Part shown: positions 34,601 through 45,089 of the stretch, in pieces
How positions within the stretch are numbered: the first letter of the stretch is position 1
Layout of the letters: every line of letters begins with the position of its first letter
DNA from: Siphonodentalium dalli
Taxonomy: Eukaryota > Mollusca > Scaphopoda > Gadilida > Siphonodentaliidae
NCBI GenBank assembly: GCA_032622095.1
Contig: CP136069.1
Location: 47,222,194-47,286,193, forward strand
Direction: 5' to 3'
Length of the DNA stretch: 64,000 bases
Notes under the pieces: model-generated
The model's input: only the letters and a program-made list of their open reading frames with translations
Told to the model about the DNA's origin: nothing
The model's database searches: none
Position numbers and translations under genes: made by a program

Positions 34601-36192
34601 TTTGATTGACGCGAGGCGCGATTGACTTGATTGTTTTGTTGTGTGTTGAAATTGCCTGCACGGTTGTTATTTCGGTTGTTATTTCGGTTGTTATTTCGAC
34701 GCGGGCATCGAATGAAGCTATGCTGCTGTTTGCAGAAAAAGCAGGAATGGGAAAAGTTGCATCCGGAGCAATTTTTTCCCCGATGAAAGTCCCAACAAAA
34801 CCCGTTCGGAATGGGTTGACGCGCACGATTGGTGGAATTTTGAAAACGCGGCTTTGTTCGTTCTGGATTGTTGGCTGAAAAAGTTGGAAACCGTGGAGCG
34901 GTTTGCATTGGAGCGGTTTGCATATACAACTCCCATTGGATATGGTCCTATGAGAGACTTGGGTTGAACTGCCTCATCAGCCGAAACTGGCGATCATATG
35001 AAGCCCAGTTATAACCTGTACGAGCCATCTTTCGAATACGCATCATGTAGCTGAGTAGTTTAGTAATTTGTTCAGGGTGGCGTGAAATGTAAATAATTGT
35101 GAAAACGATAAAAGCATCAAGCCACTGATTTATGTCTGAAATTGTTTTTCGGAGGTTTTGGAGGCGTCAGAAATGCCTGAACGCCCGGATATCCCATGTC
35201 CAATGAAAATGCGGTTGTATTGTGTTCGTAGTCGGGCAATAGAGAGATCATAGGGACGAATTCGTCAGCCCAAATCTGAGCACGTAATTTGTTTGGAACA
35301 TGAGCATCTAGTGGTGATGCTAAAGACACAAAGTCTAAGAGTGGCGTACCGGACGCAGAAGCTTGGATGCTGGTAGGAATGTCAGAGTTGAACAGCGGGC
35401 TGGTTCGAGGTGAAGCTGGGAGTGTATGCAGACCATCCATCGGATGAGGCATGAAGGTATTGCCCGGCATCGAAAAGTCATGTTGGTTGGGCACTGTTCC
35501 CGGAGGGAACGGCATCTGAAGTCCCGGGGGTGATGAATGTTGTTGGTAAGATGAAGGCTGAATCGAACAGGCAGGAAAAGTCAGACCGGAGACCGGCAAT
35601 GGAATAAAAGGCTGACTGATAGGCTGTCCAATGCCACCCGCGAGCGAAGTTGACATCATCGTCACTGGTAATGCTGGAACAGTATGAGTGAGCGGAACAG
35701 AGCCACAGGATGATGTACATGTACTAAACGTGGCAGAGCTCGAACTGGTATGAGTATAACCCATAGGTATGGTTGAAGTCCAAGACAGCTCCGCGTAAGA
35801 CACTGGGAGAGAGCCACTGGATGGAGATGTAACACAGGTGGCAGAACCGATACCGGTTGGAGAAAAACCAACAGGAACAGAGGGAGTCCAAGACGACCCA
35901 GAATGAGGCTGTAAGGTAACCGGATGTGTAGGCTGATGATGAACTTGATATGGTGCTGCTGGTGGGCGGCCTCTGCGATTAGGAGCCAAAGCAGAGCCAC
36001 TGGACGGAGACGTAATGCAGCTGGCAGAACTGGTACTGGCTGCAGAAGAACCGGCAGTAACGGAGCAAGAGGAAGCCGACCAGGATGAGGCTGGCAGTAA
36101 ACTGGACGAGAGGGCTGAGGTTGCGCACGAGATGCTGCTGGTGGGCGCCCTCTGCGTTTAGGAGCTGAAGCAGTTTTGCTGGGTCTCACCAT
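34564..36192 (-). pseudogene. Gag-like ORF of the Ngaro-like element, broken by two frameshifts and a stop
   Basis: From ATG at 36192: a Ser/Pro/Thr-rich N-terminal region with a duplicated ~70-residue module, each starting (K/N)RRGRPPAA, an AT-hook-like motif; a frameshift near 36090-36110; then a gag core with ASPLDAHVPNKLRAQIWADE; a second shift at ~35120 into WLDAFIVFTIIYISRHPEQ and MARTGYNWASYDRQFR; a TAG at 34948-34950 in a SLS-DHIQWEL context; and a C-terminal Cys/His zinc region (FCWDFHRGKNCSGCNFSHSC then FCKQQHSFIRC) followed by a (RNNN)n repeat. The YDRQFR and zinc blocks match Ngaro gag. It would package RNA. Confidence 0.82.
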
Positions 36193-37026
36193 GATGAGGA
36201 TTGATGTCACAGGTAGTCACTGTAAAATTAAGGACCGTCAAAAGCATGAGGTTATCAATTTAGATTAAGAAACCAAGCTTGAGCATGCCAAAGCAGAACA
36301 TCTGCATTGTGTGGCGACTTAAAATGGTGTAGTTGAAATACTGCATGTACCTGTGCAAGTCCTTGACTGTTACCAATTTAATTGAAATAACAACCTTATG
36401 CTAACACATAAGACATAATGTTGATGAGACAACGCCATTAGTTTCGAGTAAGAATGAATAGTCAGTATGCTCAAGCTTAGTCACCATACATGTACAAGTA
36501 AAAATGCGGGTGCAGCTGACATGTCAAACCAGTCAGAATTTTGATAAATCAAACGGGGGTTTGCCAAACAACAGCATTGTATAGCCTGAAACGACAATAA
36601 ATTATAATTGACCAAAATTAATAATTATTGTAACCAATTATTATATGCCGGAATTGACCGGTATGAACATATTTCCTTTTTTGTTTTGTGTTTGTTATTA
36701 GGATCAATTGAGGGAAATACAACTGAAGGTTGGCAAACCTGGCACACCGGTGTATTAACTAATGCTACAATCTGACCTGTTGAAAAGGGGCAGAAACAAG
36801 CAGAAAGTCATGTACAATACTTGCGAGCTAGACACATGTTGACATGCGTGGGTAGCGAAAACAAACGACATTTATGGTGACTTGTCTTTCTATTAAGGTG
36901 AGCTTCGGGGAAAAATATATAATAAAGAAAATGCTAACAATTAGCCACTCATGATGCCATCATGTAGGACAATGAGCTGGTTAATAATTTATTATTATTA
37001 TTGTTTTGTTTTTGTTTTTATTATTA

Positions 37027-37057
<31 letters not shown>

Positions 37058-37863
37058 ATATATCTTTGATGTGAAAAATCTCACCGAAGCAGGAACCACA
37101 AGTGAGTGAAACTCATGAGCCTGAAAAATAATTCTAACCCATAGGAGGTGTGCTAATTTAATGCTAAGGACTTTAAAAATGCCATCAAGCTCCAGAGTCC
37201 CGGAAACAGAAACTCTGCACCGGAAATGAACGAGAAAAATCATTGAGCTAATTTAAGGCTAAGAGCACCTTAAAAAACTGCTAAAGCTCCAGAGTTCAGC
37301 AAAAACCAAACTCTGCACCGGTAATGAGAAAAATCATTAGCTCACTCATCTGAACAATAACAATGTAAACACTGTCTAAAATCTAAACAACTTCAAGCTG
37401 ACACGTAAAAGTTGAAATGTGCCACAAACTATTGAGAATTTTTTGTTTTTAAATTAGTTGTTATGATCAACTGACAGACCCACAAAAGAACAGTGATTAT
37501 ATGTGAACTGAAAATAAACAAATGAGAGCTAAATGATATATCCGGTGATGGCTGTGACATACTCTAAGGTGCCTATAAAACGTGATGGTCTATAATGGTG
37601 GGTGAATATTGGTTAAATTAAATATAGTGAACCCAAATGTAAATAATGATCGCTGGGAAACTCCCAGAATTAACAATTGTTTGACACGTTTAATAGGCAC
37701 CTCTGAGTAGAGTAGCAGAAAAACAAGCAACTTACAATGACATGCAAAGCAGTGGAGCTGAAGTTGATGGGCAAATGGCACCCACCGCCAAGCTCATAAA
37801 AATTTAAATTGGTCAAGCAGAATAGCCTGCGTGTCATCACACGAGCAGAAATACTTACAAAGA
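36193..37863 (-). other. Non-coding interval inside the Ngaro-like element
   Basis: 1.67 kb between the gag ATG and the SGNH stop. It contains a 27-T run at 37027-37053 and a two-unit ~105-bp tandem repeat at 37130-37340 (GCTAATTTAA-GCTAAG, AGCTCCAGAGT, AAACTCTGCACCGG). No coding sequence is visible. It may hold an intron or promoter for gag-RT. Confidence 0.6.
37130..37340. repeat. Tandem repeat, ~105-bp unit, two copies
   Basis: Each unit runs GCTAATTTAA-GCTAAG ... CTTTAAAAA ... GCTCCAGAGT ... ACTCTGCACCGG ... GAGAAAAATCATT. The complementary CCAGAGT and ACTCTG parts give each unit an imperfect hairpin (AGCTCCAGAGT / ACTCTG). Confidence 0.7.
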
Positions 37864-38538
37864 TCACGCATTTCTGAGGGGGGCCACCAAAGGGGGGGCT
37901 AACCAAGACAAAGCCGCAATTCCATAAGAAATGGCATCCCGGATACTGGCCATATACAAAACCAGAGACTGGCCAGATAAATGTACACCGTCTGATTTAA
38001 AGTGCAGGGGCTCGTCAATAAAACGCCTATGTGGCCACGTTTCCCAAGATGCTGTAGCTTGCGATAAGGCCCAACTAAGCTGGTCATTGAAGTCGGAAAC
38101 GTGGCCATTGTAAGTCTCCACATATTTATGGCCCCGCACTGCCAAACGGGGCATAGCATGGCACACTAAAACCTTCTTTACTGATGCTATGCTCCGGAAC
38201 ACGGTGCAAATGCTAAGAATATCAGACACTACTGAAGTGGGGGTGCTCCTACAGAGATCGTTGGATCCACATTGCACGATAATGGCATGTGGTAGGAATT
38301 GTCGTAACTCTGTTTGCAATGACAACAGATCTGGGACATGAGCACCCCCTTTGTGGAAAAATCTGATATTCACCGGGATGCCCATGTAATTTTGAATTCT
38401 GAGGTCCCCCGAGAAATCGTGACCCTCGAAAGTCGACCCATGGCGATCCGCGTAGCCAAGTTGTTCACCCAAGCGACGAATGAATGAGTGCCCAACCACG
38501 GCTACACGGATCTCCCTGTGTGGAACGTAATAAGCCAT
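37864..38538 (-). CDS. SGNH/GDSL-type hydrolase ORF of the Ngaro-like element
   Basis: An intact 224-residue frame from ATG at 38538. Block I is VAVVGHSFIRRLGE with the nucleophile Ser at about residue 18 (GHS in place of GDS). Block III is VQCGSNDLCR (the GxND oxyanion Asn). Block V is SDGVHLSGQS (DxxH, catalytic Asp and His). The full triad is therefore present. It has no signal peptide or membrane segment. SGNH hydrolases are known as accessory ORFs in some Ngaro elements; the substrate is unknown, and an esterase acting on lipid or an acetylated group is the usual guess. It lies 70 bp downstream of A1, first in the element, ahead of gag. Unlike gag and RT-RH it shows no lesion. Confidence 0.88.
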   Translation of the reverse strand: MAYYVPHREIRVAVVGHSFIRRLGEQLGYADRHGSTFEGHDFSGDLRIQNYMGIPVNIRFFHKGGAHVPDLLSLQTELRQFLPHAIIVQCGSNDLCRSTPTSVVSDILSICTVFRSIASVKKVLVCHAMPRLAVRGHKYVETYNGHVSDFNDQLSWALSQATASWETWPHRRFIDEPLHFKSDGVHLSGQSLVLYMASIRDAISYGIAALSWLAPPLVAPLRNA

Positions 38539-38608
38539 CAAGAAACGACTATTGACTTAAATTCTAAAACAATTTGAGCTCAGCGGCAGGTACCTACCTT
38601 GAAAAGTT

Positions 38609-39022
38609 AAAAAGTTTAGGAGTTTCTATAATTGTGAACTGCACACCTTGAAGATCGGAGATAGAAAGGAAGTGCGCAGTTGTTAATTAGCGTATTGCTG
38701 CGCAGTATAAGATATAGTTCCGTAAGTGGAAACTATAATTTGCTGGAAGTTTATTTTGACTGACTAATTACTCTTAAAACTTTACGATGGTTATTGATTT
38801 AACAACAATCTATAACGTTGAGAAAGGAATATATATTTACCAATAGTATTGCACCATCTTGCATCAGCTTTCTTGTCGGAAGCTCGCAGGTGAAGTTGTG
38901 AAGCGGTAGCTTCTCGCAAAATCTCGCGCTGTGAGAATCGAGATGACCGGCGCGAATTTTAAAATTTACTGGTGCCTCGACGGAGACATAAAACCCTTGG
39001 AGCGATGTTCCAATGGTAATTT
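38609..39022 (-). repeat. Split direct repeat A1 (5' terminus of the Ngaro-like element)
   Basis: 414 bp, almost identical to 31113-31526. On the + strand it runs from AAAAAGTTTAGGAGTTTC to GATGTTCCAATGGTAATTT. It probably contains the element promoter, given its place directly before the first ORF. Confidence 0.92.
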
Positions 39023-39252
39023 GTCCAAACATCCAAATATGTTTTTTATATCTATTATTTATATTATAAGTACTCAAACAAGGGCAATTATTTTTATCTT
39101 ATATTTGTTTTTGTTTGAATGCACACAGTGAACTTAAATCTTGTTTTCAAGTCATTTATTCAGCAGCTATGGGCTTACATGTCAACCAATTTGAGCTCAA
39201 GCCCTCATGTATTTGAAGATTTCGGTTCAACTCCCTACATGAATAAACACAA
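39023..39252. other. Spacer right of the Ngaro-like element
   Basis: AT-rich sequence. No gene or repeat is recognised. Confidence 0.5.
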
Positions 39253-39290
39253 TATATATAAATATATAGCTATATATATATATATATAGC

Positions 39291-39324
<34 letters not shown>

Positions 39325-39345
39325 GCTATATATATATATAAAAAT
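39253..39345. repeat. (TA)n satellite with regular TATAGCTATA inserts
   Basis: TATATATA tracts are interrupted at near-even spacing by AGCT (four times), so the whole stretch is self-complementary and cruciform-prone. Confidence 0.9.
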
Positions 39346-39767
39346 CGGTATCTCATTCGTTTGCCGTAGTCGTAAAAATATAAATTGTTATGTGTTATAA
39401 TATTATAAATTTGTATTTTACTAATTCGATGATCATTAAAGTGACACTGTAATTGGAATTGGAATTTGTTCTACGTGTACAAAATCAGTCCAAAATATTG
39501 GCATATTTGAATATTGGTGTAGAATAATTAGTTCTGTTATGGATATTTGGTTATTCCATCGACATTACGATCAAACACAACACAAGCGCTTTCAAATGTG
39601 AGCTCAAACTGGAGTTTTTTAATTTATCACATGATTCCAACTAATTTCCCCATATCTTATTTCAGCATACGTGAGAGGTTCGAAATAGGGTCGCGTGCGA
39701 TGCCATCGCATCGATCGTGGCGTAGTTTCTGGGCACACTGGATACGGGCTATATAAATATATAAGAC

Positions 39768-40125
39768 TAGCTGGTGGACCCGACTTCGTCCGGGCTGGTT
39801 CCCCTCTGCTTTTCGGCGATTGGGCGATTTGACCTTGAATTGACCATTTTGAAGGTCAAGTTCAGATCGGGGTCACGATTTGACCCGTACAAAACACTCC
39901 CCGGACAAAAGTACCCGACAAAAGTACACGTCGAAATCCGTCCACTCCCTGGACAAAATTACCCCTAGTTGATCCGTCGAAAACAGTCCCGGAAAAAGTA
40001 CCCATAGGTATAAAATTTCGTCGAAATCCGTGCGTTTTACCCGATTTGACCTTGAATTGACCATTTTGAGGGTCAAGGTCAGGTCGGGGTAACCATTTGA
40101 CGGTTTGACCCGTCCAAAACAAAGC
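39768..40125. repeat. Repeat of the ACCCG-CGTC-GGG 'pseudo-GC core' family with an internal tandem
   Basis: It starts AGCTGGTGGACCCGACTTCG TCCGGG, which resembles the TACCCGGCGTTGCCC(G/A)GG start found on many invertebrate interspersed repeats (another is at 47281). Inside, TTTGACCTTGAATTGACCAT TTTGA-GGTCAAG is present twice (39829 and 40049), each followed by GTCGGGGT-A-CATTTGAC. Confidence 0.6.
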
Positions 40126-41192
40126 AGCACCCTTATGATGTCATACAGATAAAGTCTCTCGGCGATGAGTCAAGAGGTACGAATTAGTGCAAGTACATTA
40201 TTTACGCGATGCGTCGAAAACGGAAACATAAGACGATCGATGGAATCAACTAATAAGTATTGTTCCCGGGCAATAAAAAATATCTTATGACTAAAATAAA
40301 TATATAAATAAATAAATATAAATAAATGTCTCCTCATGGTCCACACCCTGGGGTAATAACTGGGAAGTGAAGACTTAATTTTAGAGTGCCTCGCAAGGGA
40401 TGAATTGAGGCCGAAGTGATTTCTTGTGACAAAAATGACGATGTCGGAAATAATAAGATATCTCGAACCCGGTGGTCGTATAATTCGATTTTTCATGGGG
40501 AAATGGACAGACTCCACGCTTGAATTGTATTAGGCAATTGTCGAAGAGACATAAACGCATTTATTAACAATTTTGCCAGCCTTGGGAAGATTCGTAGAAG
40601 CGAGTTCTATGCAATGGAAATGCATGCATATTTCCTATGTAACGGTCTTGTGTTAATCATAAGCAGAGCCACTTATTTAGTATTATATGATATAACAATC
40701 ACGGTTTCATGAACATTATTTGTAACATTTGGTCGATCATATTAAACCATTCATACTTAGTGAAATCAGTGAACTATATCTTGATGCGCGGAGTGACAAA
40801 AGGAGTGACTCGTCGCAGCAAAGATATCTATTTAGTTTCTGAGTTCCTTTAGAAAGGCTGGAATTATTAAAATGACACCACATACTTGGATTTTTCATGT
40901 GATATACAGGATCTTCAACTCCTTAAGTTGTAAGATCAAATGTTATGAGACTAACTTGATCAATTTGATTTATAACTTACCTACGGCTCGCTATGAATCA
41001 AGTTTATCAAACTTGTTTAATAAAATCTGATATCTCAACATTACTCAATGGAGATCCTCTATATTATGCTTATATCATTACTGTCAAGCACATGAGTCGA
41101 ATGATTTACAACAGCATCTTAATATCATTATTTGCACTCATGTTATAACAAAGGATATCAAACTCATAGTACACAGTTATATGTGAACAGTG
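40126..41192. other. Spacer, no supported gene
   Basis: The 115-codon - strand frame at 40170-40517 is compositionally odd and resembles no family I know, so it is not called. Confidence 0.45.
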
Positions 41193-41781
41193 TTAAAGGG
41201 GTACTGTACGCCATTTTCAATAAATTTCAGGTGATAACAACGATCTAATATCGATAATATATAGAAACATAAGTAATTTCAGTCGAAGATGTATTATATA
41301 AACGCTCAGGTTAATAGGCTATCTTAAAATCAAAGTTAATAATTTGATATAAATTTCATTTATGACTGGAGCCATAAAATGGCGTAATGTAAATTACGAA
41401 TTTCCGTGTACCAGACGTAATCAAATTAATTGAGGGATACTGGAATTGGTAAACGGATGGCACACGCGATCGTTTTAAACATTATGATGATACGGGGAGA
41501 AAACTCAAGCCAATCACTGACTAGTGACGACACAATAACTTAAATGAGTATATGGGACTATTATGCATATAATAAGACTTTTATTTGATACATTTGGTTG
41601 AAAACTGTACAAAAATTACTCGACAACGACAATTTGTATTTTTGCATTCCGGTAAATTTGCCATCCGTAACACTACTTCGTACTCAACAGACTTTCAAAT
41701 AATGGAAAAATTGTTACCTTATTCTCCGACTCGGAGACTATAGAAACCAACAACAACATTTTGGGTACAGTATCCCTTTAA
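41193..41781. mobile_element. TTAA-flanked MITE, 589 bp
   Basis: TTAAAGGGGTACTGTAC at 41193 is mirrored by GGTACAGTATCCCTTTAA ending at 41781. The ends are TTAA and the TIR begins AAGGG(G/A)TACTGTA. There is no coding sequence inside. TTAA target use points to a piggyBac-type mobiliser, but the TIR sequence differs from that at 15143. Confidence 0.85.
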
Positions 41782-42331
41782 GCCTCCACACAAAGATGTG
41801 ATGTGTAATTTACTCACAAGAAAGGACAGGTCAAGTTCGAATAAGTCGGCCCGATTGATTCTGTCAGAGTTATTGATATTGTTGGACTTTTCATATGGCT
41901 TATTCCAGAATAACTTCACCATTTGCAAAACAATGATAGAAAATGTGCAATACAGGTACAGCCGAGTTGGAAATACGTTGAGTATGCCCCCCCCCCACGT
42001 AATTCGAGAGGGGTGTGGAGGCCATTTCATAATATGTTCCTGTTGTATTCGACCTGCCTGTGTGTGCACAGATTTGGTAATGTAAATAATTAAGGGTAAA
42101 CATGCACCGGCCGTATTAAGCCACATGTTGGTTGAGCACTTATATGACTTATATCTCCCGCTGGATTTGATGTACCAGGCATCACGTTCTCCACCCTTCA
42201 CTTTACAAGTGTAGATACTTATCACTTAGAGTAATGTTATAATACCACGACACAACTTTACAACCTAACCATGTGTAATCAGCGGTTACATTTGATCATA
42301 TCGGATGAAACATTTGCATAATTCCAATATA
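41782..42331. other. Spacer with a 10-C run at ~41988
   Basis: Long open frames occur on both strands (for example 41719-42225, -) but overlap one another and the MITE end and show no domain. I see no real gene. Confidence 0.45.
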
Positions 42332-42430
42332 TATATGTAAATATATTCCAGACCATCAATTCATACATTTCTTAACTTGTAACATACTGGTCTGATATGC
42401 TATTCATATCTGGAATATATTTACATATAG
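42332..42430. repeat. Hairpin, ~21-bp arms
   Basis: TATATGTAAATATATTCCAG (42332-42352) pairs with CTGGAATATATTTACATATA (42409-42429). The interior also has imperfect complementarity (AGACCA / TGGTCT). It looks like a small foldback element. Confidence 0.8.
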
Positions 42431-42756
42431 ATTAAGATATATCCAGAATCAACATAACGTGCTGGACATAGGTCAAGAGGAGGTTAAATGTTTACTGTGA
42501 CAATGCAAGCAATTCAAACAAGATGTTGATATTTCCGAGATATTCATAAACTTAAATTGCAAAATAGACCAAATAGACCCACAGTATCAAAGAAAGTAAA
42601 TACATGAAATGATTTCATATTAAAATTTATTTGTAAACGAAAGCTGAACAGACCAGTATAAAATAAGAATTTTTCATGTGAATAATTAACAAAGAAATTC
42701 TTTAGTTCATGAGATGTGTCTTATTTATCTGACAGCACCTGAAATTTAATTGAGAA

Positions 42757-43579
42757 ATCATAAATCAGACTTAGTATATTTGCCACAAGATCATGTTTAC
42801 ATTTGTAAGAAATCAATGATGCAAATCCATGATTCTAAGAGAAAATCATTTGAATCACAGGAAGTTATAGATGAAATTTGTGACAGATATAGCACCATAA
42901 TTTTCAAACTTGTGACAAAGCATATCGTTCAACAAAATAACCATATAGGAAATAATCAGATAACTAGATGTTTCTACTATGTCAAAATAGGTTTTATGAA
43001 ACAAATGAGAATGAAACCAAATTTCATGAAACTAAATGAGCATGAGGACATAATCTGAATTTAAAAACAAAAATAAGTGATGAAAGACATAAAATGTAGG
43101 CAAAGTAATAAAATCACAGAATTATTGAGATGAAACATGCTAAATATAGCACTTAATGTTCAGTTTTGATAGATTTGCCACAAGATCATGTTAAAATTTA
43201 TAATAATATATAAAATAAGTGATGACAATCAATGATTTTACGAAAAATCATTTGAATCACAGCAAGATTTAGATTACATATGTGACAAATATGGCACATA
43301 ATGTGAAAAACCTTTGACAACTCAAGTTTACACAAAATTTATATCCGTGAAATAGTCAGATAAATAGAATTGATCTGACAAATCAACACTAACTGTTTCT
43401 ACTATATCAAAATAGGTTTTAAGAAACAAATCAGAATGAAGTCAAATTTCATGAATCTAAATGAGACTGATGACATAATCTGAATTTAAAAAAATAATAA
43501 TGAAAGCCATAACATGTAGCCAAAGTCATGTAAATCACAGAATGAATGAGATGAAACATGTTAAATATAGCACATACTG
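42757..43579. repeat. Tandem duplication, ~410-bp unit, two diverged copies
   Basis: 42770-43160 and 43165-43579 share, in order, ATTTGCCACAAGATCATGTT, AAATCATTTGAATCACAG, TGTTTCTACTAT-TCAAAATA, ATGACATAATCTGAATTTA and GAAACATG-TAAATATAGCAC, with ~80-85% identity and indels. A third fragment (44968-45020) with AAATCAATGATGCAAATCCA lies beyond the LINE that follows. No conserved reading frame is present. Confidence 0.8.
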
Positions 43580-43607
43580 TTATTATTATTATTATTATTA
43601 TTATTAT
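43580..43607. repeat. (TTA)n microsatellite, LINE 3' tail
   Basis: About nine TTA/ATT units directly abut the LINE 3' UTR. On the - strand this is the terminal AAT repeat expected at the 3' end. Confidence 0.9.
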
Positions 43608-44252
43608 AGATACATTTAGAGCGCATTATACAATAAATTAGTTTCAATGCGCTTACAATACAAACATGGCACACATCCTAAAATAATAGTAAATAGCGAA
43701 TGAATAAAATTATATACTAAGAACCTAACTAGAAAATACGCAAACTTAACCTAATTCTCAACCGCAGTAAAGGCAATGTAAATAAATAAATAAATAACAG
43801 TTTTGTTTAGCGTAAAATCCACCGAAGTGCTCTAAAACGCTTGACATGTTAAACATAAAATACAATTGCAAATATAAGACATAATTATGGACATCAATAA
43901 CAAAAAAGTAGAACTATAAGTGAGATGTTACTGGTAAATTGGGGTGGTAACATGCTAAAAAATGTGGTAAAACGGCGAACGGGTAACAAGCTAAAAATAA
44001 CATGAAAAGGGGGTAAAATGGGGAAAGATCGGGAACGAGTAAAATTGAAACGAAAAATATTGATGAGACTAAGGTGCTTAATTAGTGATCCAAACAGTAT
44101 AAAAGATAGATTATTATCAACAAAGAGTATTTGCATTAGTATATTTATTTTTTATTTTTTTTTGTGTGTGGGTATAAAAGATAAAAATAAAAACAGTTAT
44201 CAAACACATATGTACATGAGTTAAGTTCAGCTGGTATTTTCCTTGGTTGATG

Positions 44253-44436
44253 CGCATGACGTTAGCTTTCACCTGGTATAGCCTGGAACACCCTAGCTGA
44301 CCAAGGCTAGATGTTGTGCTTACGGGCCTTCTTCTTCGGATGTGATTCCAGGTCATTTAATGCTTCTTGGAATAAGTGTGTGCATGACGTTAGCTTTCAA
44401 CTGGTATAGCCTGGAACACCCTAGCTGACCAAGGCT
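44253..44436. repeat. Direct repeat of 57 bp within the LINE 3' UTR
   Basis: GCATGACGTTAGCTTTCA-CTGGTATAGCCTGG...ACCAAGGCTA occurs at 44253-44309 and 44379-44436 with one or two differences. Confidence 0.85.
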
Positions 44437-45089
44437 ACTAGCTAACGCTACTGTTTTTTATTTGTCTGTTGTAATTTGAAGCACATACAGAAAAGGTGTG
44501 TTTTCAGATCTCGCTTGAAAGCTAACAAAGAGTCACAGCATCGAATTTTTAGCGGCAGTCTGTTCCAAACAGATGTAGCTACCTCCTGGAACGATCGGCG
44601 TCCATAGTTGTTATGAAGCTTATTTACAGTTTTAATGTTCTGGTTGCAGGATATAGCGCGAGTCCGAGCTCCGACCTCTCGCGCATTGACCACAAACATT
44701 TCTGATATATATGACGGATTTACTTGGCGGATAGAGTTATAGACAGTCACTGCACATTTAAATTGAACACAGAAGCTGAAAGTCATAATGTGCTCTTTGA
44801 TCAGAATGTGTGTTATTCTGTCGTATTTTAGTTTGTTGCACATCAGCCTTGCACAGTTGTTAATAAGGACATCTGGTCGTTGAATGTTATCTTGCGTAAT
44901 GCTTGTCAGCAAAGAATTCAGACTGTCAACGCGTTCAACATCTAATCAAAAAGTTTTATGTTATAATAAATCAATGATGCAAATCCATGATTCTAAGAAA
45001 AAATCATTTGAATCACATTTGAATCGCGTGATTATTACTTCCCAAATTCCACGTGGTCCTATTGTTTGCTGAATATTTTGGGTGACATA

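Larger units (their letters stand above)
30618..39022 (-). mobile_element. Ngaro-like tyrosine-recombinase retrotransposon with split direct repeats
   Basis: The order from the 5' end (39022) is: A1 (38609-39022), SGNH hydrolase ORF, ~1.65 kb non-coding, gag-like ORF, RT-RNase H, tyrosine recombinase, B1 (31580-31683), A2 (31113-31526), B2 (30618-30721). A1-body-B1-A2-B2 is the split-direct-repeat plan of the PAT/Ngaro groups, and RT-RH-YR without a methyltransferase points to Ngaro rather than DIRS. There is no LTR or protease, and no integrase of the DDE type. Insertion by a recombinase should leave no target duplication, and none is seen. Gaps of 53 bp (B1-A2) and ~391 bp (A2-B2) separate the right-hand repeats. 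Confidence 0.88.
43580..44912 (-). pseudogene. 5'-truncated CR1/L2-like LINE with (AAT)n tail
   Basis: The - strand frame 44448-44912 (154 codons) encodes the RT C-terminal tail: INNCARLMCNKLKYDRITHI, FKCAVTVYNSIRQVNPSYIS, RRSFQEVATSVWNRLPLKIR and FKRDLKTHLF, typical of CR1/L2-like LINEs. A ~800-bp 3' UTR follows. It ends TGTAAGCGCATTGAAACTAA ... ATAATGCGCT and a TAA/AAT microsatellite at 43580-43607, the usual tail of this LINE group. The UTR contains a 57-bp direct repeat (44253-44309 and 44379-44436, GACGTTAGCTTTCA-CTGGTA...). The 5' part, including the RT palm, is absent. Confidence 0.8.

Noticed and set aside
35662-36210. 182-codon Leu/Pro-rich frame on the - strand
   Set aside because: Only its first ~35 residues follow the gag frame; the Leu/Pro-rich rest is the shifted frame of the Ser/Thr-rich gag region after a frameshift.
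40170-40517. 115-codon - strand frame
   Set aside because: No domain, no splice context, low-complexity FIFIYLYIYF-type stretch.
41719-42225. 168-codon - strand frame overlapping the MITE end
   Set aside because: It overlaps an opposite-strand frame and runs into the MITE terminus; no domain.
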